Shown here: piece by piece, positions 1 through 7,648 of the stretch
Layout: every line of letters begins with the position of its first letter
Position numbering within the stretch: position 1 is the first letter of the stretch
NCBI GenBank assembly: GCA_012520505.1
Contig: JAAYOC010000036.1
Span: 50,937 to 114,936, forward strand
Length of the DNA stretch: 64,000 nucleotides
From: Oscillospiraceae bacterium
GTDB lineage: Bacteria > Bacillota > Clostridia > Oscillospirales > Acutalibacteraceae
Direction: 5' to 3'
Made by a program: the position numbers and the translations under genes
Notes under the pieces: model-generated
What the model saw: only the letters and a program-made list of their open reading frames with translations
Databases searched by the model: none
Told to the model about the DNA's origin: nothing

Positions 1-22
1 CATTTAAACTGTCCTCCAGTTT

Positions 23-757
23 TTAATATTGTCTGGCTCCAAAAATACTTGAGCCTATTCTTACCAAGTTTGCTCCTTCAAGAATTGCTTCATAATAATC
101 TGAAGACATTCCCATGGAGAGAATTTTCATATATATATTATCTATTTTTTTATATTCTATGTCAATAAATAGTTTCTTCATGTCGCTAAAATGTTGCCGC
201 AAAACTTTTTCGTCGTCACAAATTGGCGGAATTGTCATAAGTCCTTGAACTTTTATATTTGGAAGTTCTGAGATTTGATAACATAAGTCCGGGGCATTTT
301 CTATTGTCGTTCCAAATTTAGACTCCTCTCCACCAATATTTACCTCAATAAGCACATTTGTCGTTATTCCTTGTTTCTGTGACTGTTTTGAAATCTCTTT
401 TGCAACCTTTAATCTATCCACAGACTGAATAGTTGAAACTTCACCTACAACCTGTCTTACTTTATTAGTTTGGAGATGTCCTATGAGATGCACCTCTACA
501 TCATCAAGATGTAGTTTTGGTTTTTTTGAAAGAAGTTCCTGAACTCTATTTTCGCCAATTAAAGTTACACCACTGTTATCAATCACATGATTTATAAAGC
601 ATGGTTCAATAGTTTTTGTAACAACCATAAGGCGAATATCCTCAGCTGTTCGCCCACTTTTTATTGCAGCCTCATTTATTCGTTCTCTTACAATTTTTAG
701 ATTCTCATCTATTTTGGCACATTGCTGTTCTCTATACTCATTTAATAACTTTTCCAT
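23..757 (-). CDS. yggS: YggS/PLPBP family pyridoxal-phosphate homeostasis protein
   Basis: A 244-residue single-domain protein of the alanine-racemase N-terminal fold, which binds PLP and is thought to buffer vitamin B6 and amino-acid pools; no enzymatic reaction is firmly assigned to the family. The segment LMVVTKTIEP carries the expected PLP lysine, followed by the family motif IGENRVQE and the phosphate-binding VRIGSSIFG near the C-terminus. Length is normal. The ATG is preceded by AAGGA at 8 bases. It overlaps the end of the upstream HlyD-like gene by 20 bases, so the two are probably translationally coupled. In Bacillota this gene usually precedes sepF and divIVA; what follows here lies outside the window. 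Confidence 0.93.
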   Translation of the reverse strand: MEKLLNEYREQQCAKIDENLKIVRERINEAAIKSGRTAEDIRLMVVTKTIEPCFINHVIDNSGVTLIGENRVQELLSKKPKLHLDDVEVHLIGHLQTNKVRQVVGEVSTIQSVDRLKVAKEISKQSQKQGITTNVLIEVNIGGEESKFGTTIENAPDLCYQISELPNIKVQGLMTIPPICDDEKVLRQHFSDMKKLFIDIEYKKIDNIYMKILSMGMSSDYYEAILEGANLVRIGSSIFGARQY

Positions 758-1967
758 CGTATAAATCCTTGCCTTCCGTAATTACGTTATCATAGAGTCG
801 TACATATCCTTCTTCATTTGCATCTGACTTTGAAAGAATATAATCTTTCGCAGAATATATAATATTGATTTTTCTAAACTCAATTATATTTCCCTTTTGA
901 ATGAATACACCTTTTTCATCTCTTTCATTTACTCGAATTGCAGACACAGGGATTTTTATTCCTTTATATGAGTCTATAACTAGTTCTGCTGTTTCGTGAC
1001 GCAGGGAAGAAATATCTGAATTCATAAGATTGCAACTCAAAATTACAGCCGCCTCATCTCCGGTGTTTTCATTAATTGCATGAACTTTTGCTTTAATTGT
1101 ATTCACCGCGGAAAAAGGTAAGTTTACAGTGATAAAATCACCCACTTCAAGGTTTCCTATACGATTCGCATCTACCACACAAAGAAAATACCAAGTAAAT
1201 TCTGTAACCATTTTGCCAATTGCACCATCAGGCGTTTTTTCAGCCTTTGCTTTAAACACACTGTAAATATCATCAACTGTCAACTCTTCAACTTTACTAC
1301 AGTCAACTATTTGTTCGAGTCCATCAGTACCACTGATATAGTAACCGGACTGACCAGCCTTAACAGTTGCATGTTTGGTATTTTTATCTTTCAACCCTTC
1401 ATACTCAAATTTAAGTTCTTTAAGTTTCGTTTGAAAATCAAAATGCGATCCGGTAGCAATCTGTCTTGTCACAACTTGGTCACGAAGATTGTCAATACTG
1501 TCTGAAAGAAAAGCGAATCTTTCATTATCTACAGCTCTAACGTATTCCATGACTGCATTATCTATATAACCGTCAAGGTCGTTGATGTTAAAGGTATAGT
1601 TATCTGATTGGCTTGCAAGTCGGGTGTAACGCTCGATTTGCATTTCAAGGTCTCGAATTTTCAAATAATTATCTGCAGCTAAATCATCAGTGAAAATTAT
1701 TGCAACCTCTTGACCTTTTGCAACACGAGAGCCATCATCAACGACCGAAATGATTGTACCGGTCTTATCATTTATGATATATGTTTCATTTCTTGCAATA
1801 AAAGTTTCTGTTTCTAACACATCTTCAACCGTATACTCAAGAGCTACTTCAGTTTCAATCGGTGTATATGCAAGCATGAAAATTTGATAAACGACATAAG
1901 CAATAGCCAACAGCCCAAGAGCTAAAAGACCTAAACTTTTTACAAGTCTTTTTTCTTTTGCATTCAT
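738..1967 (-). CDS. HlyD-like membrane-anchored protein
   Basis: A 409-residue protein with a short cytoplasmic N-terminus (MNAKEKRLVK) and one transmembrane helix (about residues 11-32), followed by an extracytoplasmic region. It resembles the membrane-fusion/HlyD fold: a lipoyl-like half (IINDKTGTIISVVDDGSRVAKGQEV), a helical hairpin (about 100-200) and a beta-barrel part. No ABC transporter partner is adjacent, so an efflux role is only an inference from fold. In Clostridia, proteins of this kind often precede yggS/sepF and may belong to the cell envelope or division cluster. Its ATG overlaps the miaA stop (ATGA), and its own end overlaps yggS. Confidence 0.75.
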   Translation of the reverse strand: MNAKEKRLVKSLGLLALGLLAIAYVVYQIFMLAYTPIETEVALEYTVEDVLETETFIARNETYIINDKTGTIISVVDDGSRVAKGQEVAIIFTDDLAADNYLKIRDLEMQIERYTRLASQSDNYTFNINDLDGYIDNAVMEYVRAVDNERFAFLSDSIDNLRDQVVTRQIATGSHFDFQTKLKELKFEYEGLKDKNTKHATVKAGQSGYYISGTDGLEQIVDCSKVEELTVDDIYSVFKAKAEKTPDGAIGKMVTEFTWYFLCVVDANRIGNLEVGDFITVNLPFSAVNTIKAKVHAINENTGDEAAVILSCNLMNSDISSLRHETAELVIDSYKGIKIPVSAIRVNERDEKGVFIQKGNIIEFRKINIIYSAKDYILSKSDANEEGYVRLYDNVITEGKDLYDGKVIK

Positions 1968-2908
1968 GTGTTCATCTCCTTTTCAATAATTTCAATGGCT
2001 TCTTTTAAAATTTCTTTTTGCGTTTTTTCATCAATATAAAACCAATGAATTCTATCATTTCTTCTAAACCAAGTAAGCTGACGTTTTGCGTATCTTCTGG
2101 TACTCTGTTTTAGGCTTTCCAAACATTCTTCAAGAGTTTTCTCGCCGTTTACATATGGTACAAGCTCCTTAATGCCGATTGCCTGACAAGACGTGTTTCC
2201 GAGCGATTTATACTCTTTCACTTCATCAAGCAACCCATTTTCAAGCATGTCATCTATTCTTTTGTTTATACGGTCGTATAAATATTCTCTATTTTTCACA
2301 TTTAGTCCAATATAAATAGCCTTATATTTTGACGGATTTTTCCTTGACTCTTTAACCTGATGAGTAATCGTGTAACCGGTCGTGTAATAAACTTTAAGTG
2401 CACGGGCTACCCTTGCCACATTATTTATATGAATTCTATCTGCACTTTCAGGGTCAACTTCTTTTAATCTCTCGTACATTTCAGCAGGAGTTAAACCCTC
2501 TATTTCTTTACAAAATTTCTCCTCAACACCGGTCTTATCAACTTCAAGAAATTCTATATTATCGATTAAAGCATCCAAGTAAAGTCCTGTACCCCCAACT
2601 AAAACTACTCTTTTACCACGAACATCAATATCTTTTATAATTTCGTCAGCAAGTCTCTTATATTTTGCAACACTCATTTCTTCATCTAAAGGAATAGCTG
2701 AAATCATATGATGTGGAACACCCTGCATTTCAGAAAACGTCGGTTTTGCTGTTGCAATATCCATACCCTCATAAAGTTGCATTGAATCGAAAGATAATAT
2801 CTCGGCATCAAAATGTTTTGCAAGTTCTACAGCCAATGTAGTTTTTCCGGATGCAGTAGGTCCGACTACTGCAATAACAGAAATCATTTTAGTTTCTTCT
2901 TGTTTCAT
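1964..2908 (-). CDS. miaA: tRNA dimethylallyltransferase MiaA
   Basis: Transfers a dimethylallyl group to N6 of A37 in tRNAs reading UNN codons. The P-loop GPTASGKTTLAVELA lies at the N-terminus, followed by the family motifs DSMQLY, GGTGLYLDALI and the tRNA-binding QSTRRYAKRQLTWFRR. The length of 314 is normal. Two starts are possible: the listed ATG, with AAGGAG 11 bases upstream and overlapping cca by 20 bases, or the eighth codon (MISVIAVVGPTASGKT) at 2887, just after the cca stop, which matches the family start better. It sits in a tight string cca-miaA-HlyD-yggS. Confidence 0.95.
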   Translation of the reverse strand: MKQEETKMISVIAVVGPTASGKTTLAVELAKHFDAEILSFDSMQLYEGMDIATAKPTFSEMQGVPHHMISAIPLDEEMSVAKYKRLADEIIKDIDVRGKRVVLVGGTGLYLDALIDNIEFLEVDKTGVEEKFCKEIEGLTPAEMYERLKEVDPESADRIHINNVARVARALKVYYTTGYTITHQVKESRKNPSKYKAIYIGLNVKNREYLYDRINKRIDDMLENGLLDEVKEYKSLGNTSCQAIGIKELVPYVNGEKTLEECLESLKQSTRRYAKRQLTWFRRNDRIHWFYIDEKTQKEILKEAIEIIEKEMNT

Positions 2909-4238
2909 ATTCCTTTGCTCTCCTTAGGAGCTCTGTCTTTTCATTTTTTAACTCGCCATCCATTACTTCTCTTAAAAGATTTTTCAATATGCGACCAAGC
3001 TTTGGGCCACTTTTAAAACCTGCCTCCATTAAATCTGTACCGGTAATGTCAAGATCTTTTAGTGTAAAACATTCACTCTCGTCATTTAAGATTTCCTCAA
3101 CAGCCTTTTCTACGGCGTGGAGTTCTTCTAATGGGCGCGCGTACTTTGGGTTGTGTGCCAGACTGTCACCGCGCTTTACTTTCATAAGTTTGCGCAATAA
3201 GTCCGGCCCAAATTTATTCAGGCGACGGCGTATGATTTTTTTCTCCTCCGTAATCGGGTAATCATGGTACTTAACGAGTGCTAAAACATTGTCGTACATT
3301 TCGTTCGAAAGTCTAAGACGTTTTAATGCCTTCGCCGCAAGAACCGCACTATCTTTAGCGTGCCCATAAAAATGGCCCACGCCGTTATCATCTGTAAAAT
3401 ACGTACTTGGCTTTCCGATATCATGTAAAAGCAAGGCTAAACGAACTTCCACATCTGGCTCTGAAAGCCCTACTGAATAAGCTGTATGGTCATAAACATC
3501 ATAAATATGGTGTTTATTATTTTGTTCAAAATCAAAACTTGGTTTAAGTTCCGGAATAATTATTCCAAAAATATCTCTGTATTCAATTAAAATCTTTGTT
3601 ACCCGCTCGCCTACTCCACATATGAACTTTAAAAGTTCTACCGTAATGCGTTCGGCCGCAACATTATTTAAAAGTTCTGCGTTTCGTTTAATACTTTTTT
3701 CAGTCTCGCTCTCTATACAAAAATCAAGAGTGGCAGAAAAACGAAGCGCACGAAAGATGCGAAGAGCATCTTCCTGAAACCGCTTATCCGGGTTGCCTAC
3801 ACTACGTATAAGTTTTCGTTCTAAATCTCCGATTCCGTCAAATTCATCTATGACACCGGTTTCATCCGAATACGCAAGCGCATTGATTGTAAAATCTCTG
3901 CGAGCTAAATCTTCTTTAAGACTTCTTGTAAATGTTACAGCAGACGGATGTCTGCTATCATAATATTCTCCATCGATTCTATATGTCGTAATCTCAACAG
4001 GTTGTTTTTCTATTAGGACCGTAACCGTACCATACTTTATTCCCGTTTCGATTACTTTAAAATCTAAAAATACTTCCCTTACTTCATTTGGCAAAGCACT
4101 TGTAGTAATATCCCAATCCTTTGGAACAGTGCCAAGTAAACTATCTCTAACACAACCACCAACGGCAAATGCCTCAAAGCCGGCATCTACCAGCAAAGAA
4201 ATTGCATTATTTACATATGTTGGAAGTTTAATTTTCAA
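2889..4238 (-). CDS. cca: CCA tRNA nucleotidyltransferase with HD domain
   Basis: Adds or repairs the 3'-CCA of tRNA. The nucleotidyltransferase head (AVGGCVRDSLLG, then DWDIT with the metal-binding aspartates) is followed by the RRDFTINALAY RNA-binding motif. A C-terminal HD domain (LLLHDIGKPSTYF) follows, as in many clostridial CCA enzymes. The length of 449 is usual for the HD-containing type. The start is TTG with AGAGGA eight bases upstream. The only tRNA in the window (Arg, 54926-55002) already has CCA encoded, so this enzyme would act there in repair. Confidence 0.95.
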   Translation of the reverse strand: MKIKLPTYVNNAISLLVDAGFEAFAVGGCVRDSLLGTVPKDWDITTSALPNEVREVFLDFKVIETGIKYGTVTVLIEKQPVEITTYRIDGEYYDSRHPSAVTFTRSLKEDLARRDFTINALAYSDETGVIDEFDGIGDLERKLIRSVGNPDKRFQEDALRIFRALRFSATLDFCIESETEKSIKRNAELLNNVAAERITVELLKFICGVGERVTKILIEYRDIFGIIIPELKPSFDFEQNNKHHIYDVYDHTAYSVGLSEPDVEVRLALLLHDIGKPSTYFTDDNGVGHFYGHAKDSAVLAAKALKRLRLSNEMYDNVLALVKYHDYPITEEKKIIRRRLNKFGPDLLRKLMKVKRGDSLAHNPKYARPLEELHAVEKAVEEILNDESECFTLKDLDITGTDLMEAGFKSGPKLGRILKNLLREVMDGELKNEKTELLRRAKEYETRRN

Positions 4239-4334
4239 TACACTATTCCTCTACAAGTTATTTCGCTGATTCAAGACAATTATGAAATTCCTCAATTACA
4301 AGTCCTACCTATGTTTTCCTACAAACTCCATTAG

Positions 4335-5369
4335 TTATTTATGTTTTCTTACCATTGCCAGTTCAATAATTAATTTTTCAATAATCACTGTCCTATCATC
4401 AAAGGTATTTTTACATTTCTCATCTGCAACACCTAACACCTCAAGTGCTCGGCGAAGATCCAAAACGGTATATTTACGTGCTCTTTTTGATGCATTATTT
4501 AATCTGTAAGGACTCTTATACACACCCGAAAAAGCACCCTTTATACCCTCATAACCTTTAGCTGCACTTTCTGCAACTTTTACCCGGTACATATCAATAT
4601 ACGCTGAAGCGATTGAGCCAATAATAAGTTCAGGTGCCGTTTTCTGTTCAAAAAGAACTTGAAGTTGGGAAAATGCCATATCAAAATTATTTGAAAGTAA
4701 AGCATCTACTACCTTAAAAGTCGTTGCTTCAAGTGTTTTTACACAAATTACATCTATATCCTCTTTTGAAATGCTCTTTGTATACGAGCAAAGCTTTGCA
4801 ACTTCATTTAAAATAGTTGCAACATCATTACCAACAGTTTCAATAAGGTACATTGCTGTACTGTTATCTATTTGCCTTTCACGGCGCTTACATTCAATCA
4901 AAATATACTTAATTAAATCACTGTCACTTCTTTTATCAATGGTACAAACAGCACCGTTTGCCTCTATTAGCTTTCTAATTTCTTTTATATCATCAGACCT
5001 GCCTGAAAGTTCCTTCGTATCCTGCCAAAAAATTAATGTACAGGTATCCGGAAGATCAGATAAAAGAGTTAAAAATTTTTTCCTCTCATCTTCTACCGAA
5101 TCCGAAAACGGATAATCCTTTACAAAAACACAGGTGCGTTCTGCCATAACCGGAAGTGCTTCAACACATGTCATTATTTCATCAGGTGTAATATCCTCAC
5201 CTTTTAGTACATGCTTGTTAAATGCCTCAAAGCCGGCAGGTACAACACTGTCGGCGAGAAGTTTTGCATATTTTTGTTTCAAATAAGGTTCATTTCCTTC
5301 AATCAAATAGACCTTGTGAAAATCACCTTTTTTGATATTTTCTCTTAGGTTTCTTAAATCGTAATACAT
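4335..5369 (-). CDS. holA: DNA polymerase III subunit delta (HolA)
   Basis: The clamp-loader delta subunit, which opens the beta clamp. At 344 residues it has the HolA layout: N-terminal MYYDLRNLRENIKKGDFHKVYLIEG with the degenerate nucleotide-binding start, the central KRRERQIDNSTAMYLIETVGNDVATILNEVAKL lid segment, and a helical C-terminal collar domain. The start ATG lies exactly six bases after a TATAAT box that has TTGAAA 17 bases upstream, and no Shine-Dalgarno is visible, so the mRNA is probably leaderless. It lies 31 bases downstream of comEC on the same strand. Confidence 0.9.
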   Translation of the reverse strand: MYYDLRNLRENIKKGDFHKVYLIEGNEPYLKQKYAKLLADSVVPAGFEAFNKHVLKGEDITPDEIMTCVEALPVMAERTCVFVKDYPFSDSVEDERKKFLTLLSDLPDTCTLIFWQDTKELSGRSDDIKEIRKLIEANGAVCTIDKRSDSDLIKYILIECKRRERQIDNSTAMYLIETVGNDVATILNEVAKLCSYTKSISKEDIDVICVKTLEATTFKVVDALLSNNFDMAFSQLQVLFEQKTAPELIIGSIASAYIDMYRVKVAESAAKGYEGIKGAFSGVYKSPYRLNNASKRARKYTVLDLRRALEVLGVADEKCKNTFDDRTVIIEKLIIELAMVRKHK

Positions 5370-5375
5370 ACGTGT

Positions 5376-5404
5376 ATTATATAATATAGACGCTATAATT
5401 TCAA
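5376..5404 (-). promoter_or_regulatory. holA promoter, probably leaderless
   Basis: TTGAAA (5404-5399), 17-base spacer, TATAAT (5381-5376), then six bases (ACACGT) to the holA ATG. Expected transcription start is at or next to the A of ATG. The -35 box overlaps the last codons of comEC. Confidence 0.7.
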
Positions 5405-6963
5405 CGTAGGAAGACCAACATATTGTACGTAAAAATGGAACTACAAAGAATCAATAAACTTAGAATTACAGTTAAACGAATATTGCAATTTTTCTCACCT
5501 TTACATAAAAATGCGAAACCCCAAAGAAATAAAACTGCAGCTAACGTAATTAACATATAATTACTTCCTATTTTTGCACTTGCAAAACTAATTTTTGAAA
5601 ACTGTTCTGTCACAAAAACTATAAATTTTACTATAAGACCGGACACTAAAAACAACGGTTCTTCAAATACACTAATTAAAGGAATTAAAGAGACAAGGAT
5701 AGCCACTCCACCTAGCAAAATAGAAAAGGATGCGAATGTCGTCACAAACAAGTTCGTCAACGGTGAAATTAAAGAGGCCTCACCTATAAACAAAACCATA
5801 AATGGTAACGTGAAAATAAAAGCTGAAATTGAAACAGATATAACTGCTAAAACACCTTCAATTTTTTGTCGAATTTTAAAATTATGAATATATTTTTTTA
5901 GTTTTTCTCTTTGAAGCTTGTGTAATTTTGGATTGATTAAAAGAATTCCAAGAGTTGAAAAAAACGACAATAAAAACCCTATATCCATTACAGCAAAAGG
6001 GTCTGCTAAAACTATTAATGTTGCTGCTCCACCTAAAGAATTTAAACTATCAGCCTCTCTTAATATCAGCTTTGAAATAAAGAAAAAGATAAGCATGATC
6101 GATGCTCTAATTGTACTTCTAGCAAAACCCGTTAAAGCCAAAAACCCCAATATGAAAAGAATTGCAAAGGCTGAAGATAAACGCTTTCCTAAGCCAAACC
6201 TTAAAAATTGTCTGTATATAATCATCGACCAAAGCGATGTATGAAATCCTGAAACTGAAAGCAGATGAACTACCCCTGTAACTTTAAAACTATCGTAAAT
6301 ATCATCTTCAATTTCAGTTTTATCTCCCATTAACATTCCTATCAAAACATCTGCATATTTTGAGGGAAGATGATTATAAATTGTGGTTTTAATATATATC
6401 CTCATATCCTCAAATATACTACCGTTTCCTGTGGTAACTTTTATTTTTTCATAGGTATACGTGCCTATATAAACTCCTTTAGCTTTTTGATAATTCAAAA
6501 CGAAAATTTTGCCATTAAAATCTACTAAATCACCCACTTGACCGTTAAAGGTTTTTGAAGAAAGGCGAACCTTATACCCCTCATCAGTTTTAATTGTAAA
6601 TTTCTGTGGTTCAATCTTTATAATTTCCCCGGTTATATGTTGCGTTGTGCCCTCCATTTTCACAATCGGTTTGTAAATCAGCTCTGTTTTTAAAATAAAG
6701 CTTAAGGTTATTATCGCGATTGATATAAGTGAAACTAAAACAGAATTATTTCCAATCATATTTACTGATTTATTTTTGCTTTTATCTAAAGATAGAGTTT
6801 TGTTTTCAATTGGCAAAATTCCACCCCTGATAAGCAAAAAATTTAAAAGAATTAATATGATAGAAGCAATGAAGATATATTTTGCAACAATGTCTGTTGT
6901 CAAATTTATTATCAAAAGTGCCCATATCATTGAAAGTCCCATAAGTAGTAAAGGTGTCGACAT
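5401..6963 (-). CDS. ComEC/Rec2-type competence membrane protein lacking the C-terminal metallo-beta-lactamase domain
   Basis: A 520-residue polytopic membrane protein. It has two N-terminal helices, an OB-fold region (about residues 100-180: GEIIKIEPQKFTIKTDEGYKVRL), the competence-domain signature HLLSVSGFHTSLW (about 234) and a series of C-terminal helices. Full ComEC proteins are typically 700-800 residues and end in a metallo-beta-lactamase nuclease-like domain; that part is absent here, and the next gene is holA. The family moves single-stranded DNA across the membrane during transformation. The ATG directly follows the T-run of a hairpin terminator and has no clear ribosome site; ATGs at codons 8 and 12 are alternatives. 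Confidence 0.85.
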   Translation of the reverse strand: MSTPLLLMGLSMIWALLIINLTTDIVAKYIFIASIILILLNFLLIRGGILPIENKTLSLDKSKNKSVNMIGNNSVLVSLISIAIITLSFILKTELIYKPIVKMEGTTQHITGEIIKIEPQKFTIKTDEGYKVRLSSKTFNGQVGDLVDFNGKIFVLNYQKAKGVYIGTYTYEKIKVTTGNGSIFEDMRIYIKTTIYNHLPSKYADVLIGMLMGDKTEIEDDIYDSFKVTGVVHLLSVSGFHTSLWSMIIYRQFLRFGLGKRLSSAFAILFILGFLALTGFARSTIRASIMLIFFFISKLILREADSLNSLGGAATLIVLADPFAVMDIGFLLSFFSTLGILLINPKLHKLQREKLKKYIHNFKIRQKIEGVLAVISVSISAFIFTLPFMVLFIGEASLISPLTNLFVTTFASFSILLGGVAILVSLIPLISVFEEPLFLVSGLIVKFIVFVTEQFSKISFASAKIGSNYMLITLAAVLFLWGFAFLCKGEKNCNIRLTVILSLLILCSSIFTYNMLVFLR

Positions 6964-6964
6964 A

Positions 6965-7004
6965 AAAACAGCAGTCCCAACATAAAAATTTGGACTGCTG
7001 TTTT
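6965..7004 (-). terminator. Hairpin terminator between the HIT gene and comEC
   Basis: Arms AAAACAGCAGTCC and GGACTGCTGTTTT (13 bp, perfect) around a 14-base loop, followed on the minus strand by TTTTT that runs straight into the comEC ATG. It lies about 130 bases after the HIT stop codon. Confidence 0.75.
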
Positions 7005-7006
7005 GC

Positions 7007-7048
7007 TATCTTAAGTTTGTTATCTTAAATTTGTTGTTTTAAATTTTT
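7007..7048. repeat. 14-bp tandem repeat, three copies
   Basis: TATCTTAAGTTTGT, TATCTTAAATTTGT and TGTTTTAAATTTTT follow each other without gap, in the non-coding space between the HIT gene and the terminator before comEC. Confidence 0.6.
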
Positions 7049-7131
7049 ATTTTTTCATCTAAACTAAATTATTTAACTTAAATCCAAAATCAACATAAAT
7101 AGTCTTAACTTGCCTAATTTGCTTTCCGCTA

Positions 7132-7473
7132 TCAACCCGGAGGCCATTTCATATTCCTACCACCAATTATATGAAAATGGAGATGTGGTACTGTTTGCTG
7201 ACCATATTCGCCTATGTTAGATACAACTCTGTATCCTTCTTCTGCAATTCCCTCTTCTTTAGCAATTTTTGAAATTACCGTGAAAATATGTCCAACTGTA
7301 TCCTTATTAGCATCGTTAATTTCGTTTACTGACTGGATATGTTCCTTTGGAATTACAAGAATATGTGTCGGTCCCTGTGGAGAAATATCTCTAAAGGCAT
7401 AACATTTATCATCTTCATAAACTTTGGTTGAAGGAATATCACCGTTTATAATTTTACAAAACAAGCAATCCAT
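7132..7473 (-). CDS. HIT family nucleotide-binding hydrolase
   Basis: A 113-residue histidine-triad protein of the HinT/Hit type, which typically hydrolyses AMP-lysine-like phosphoramidates or related nucleotides. N-terminal MDCLFCKIINGDIPS carries the usual Cys pair, and the C-terminal triad is HLHFHIIGG. The ORF track starts 11 codons earlier, but AAAGGAGA sits correctly before the ATG at 7473 and the protein then matches the family start. It stands alone, followed by a terminator before comEC. Confidence 0.93.
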   Translation of the reverse strand: MDCLFCKIINGDIPSTKVYEDDKCYAFRDISPQGPTHILVIPKEHIQSVNEINDANKDTVGHIFTVISKIAKEEGIAEEGYRVVSNIGEYGQQTVPHLHFHIIGGRNMKWPPG

Positions 7474-7585
7474 AAATAATTTTCTCTCCTTTGTATCTTT
7501 TGTCAATATTTTGAGGTATGAGCGGTCGAAAAGTCGGTATAAAAGGTTTAATTTAAGACTACTTTTACTAATTCAAAGCTTTTTT

Positions 7586-7648
7586 TGTTTTAATTATTCT
7601 AATTGTTTTAATTGTTTTAATTGTTTTAATTGTTTTAATTATTTCAAC
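7586..7648. repeat. 9-bp tandem repeat at the alaS stop codon
   Basis: Seven 9-base units on the plus strand: TGTTTTAAT, TATTCTAAT, four perfect TGTTTTAAT, then TATTTCAAC. The array begins inside the last alaS codons and runs about 50 bases into the alaS 3' side (minus strand ATTAAAACA). Nothing else is seen between 7474 and 7638, and no hairpin terminator follows alaS. Confidence 0.85.
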
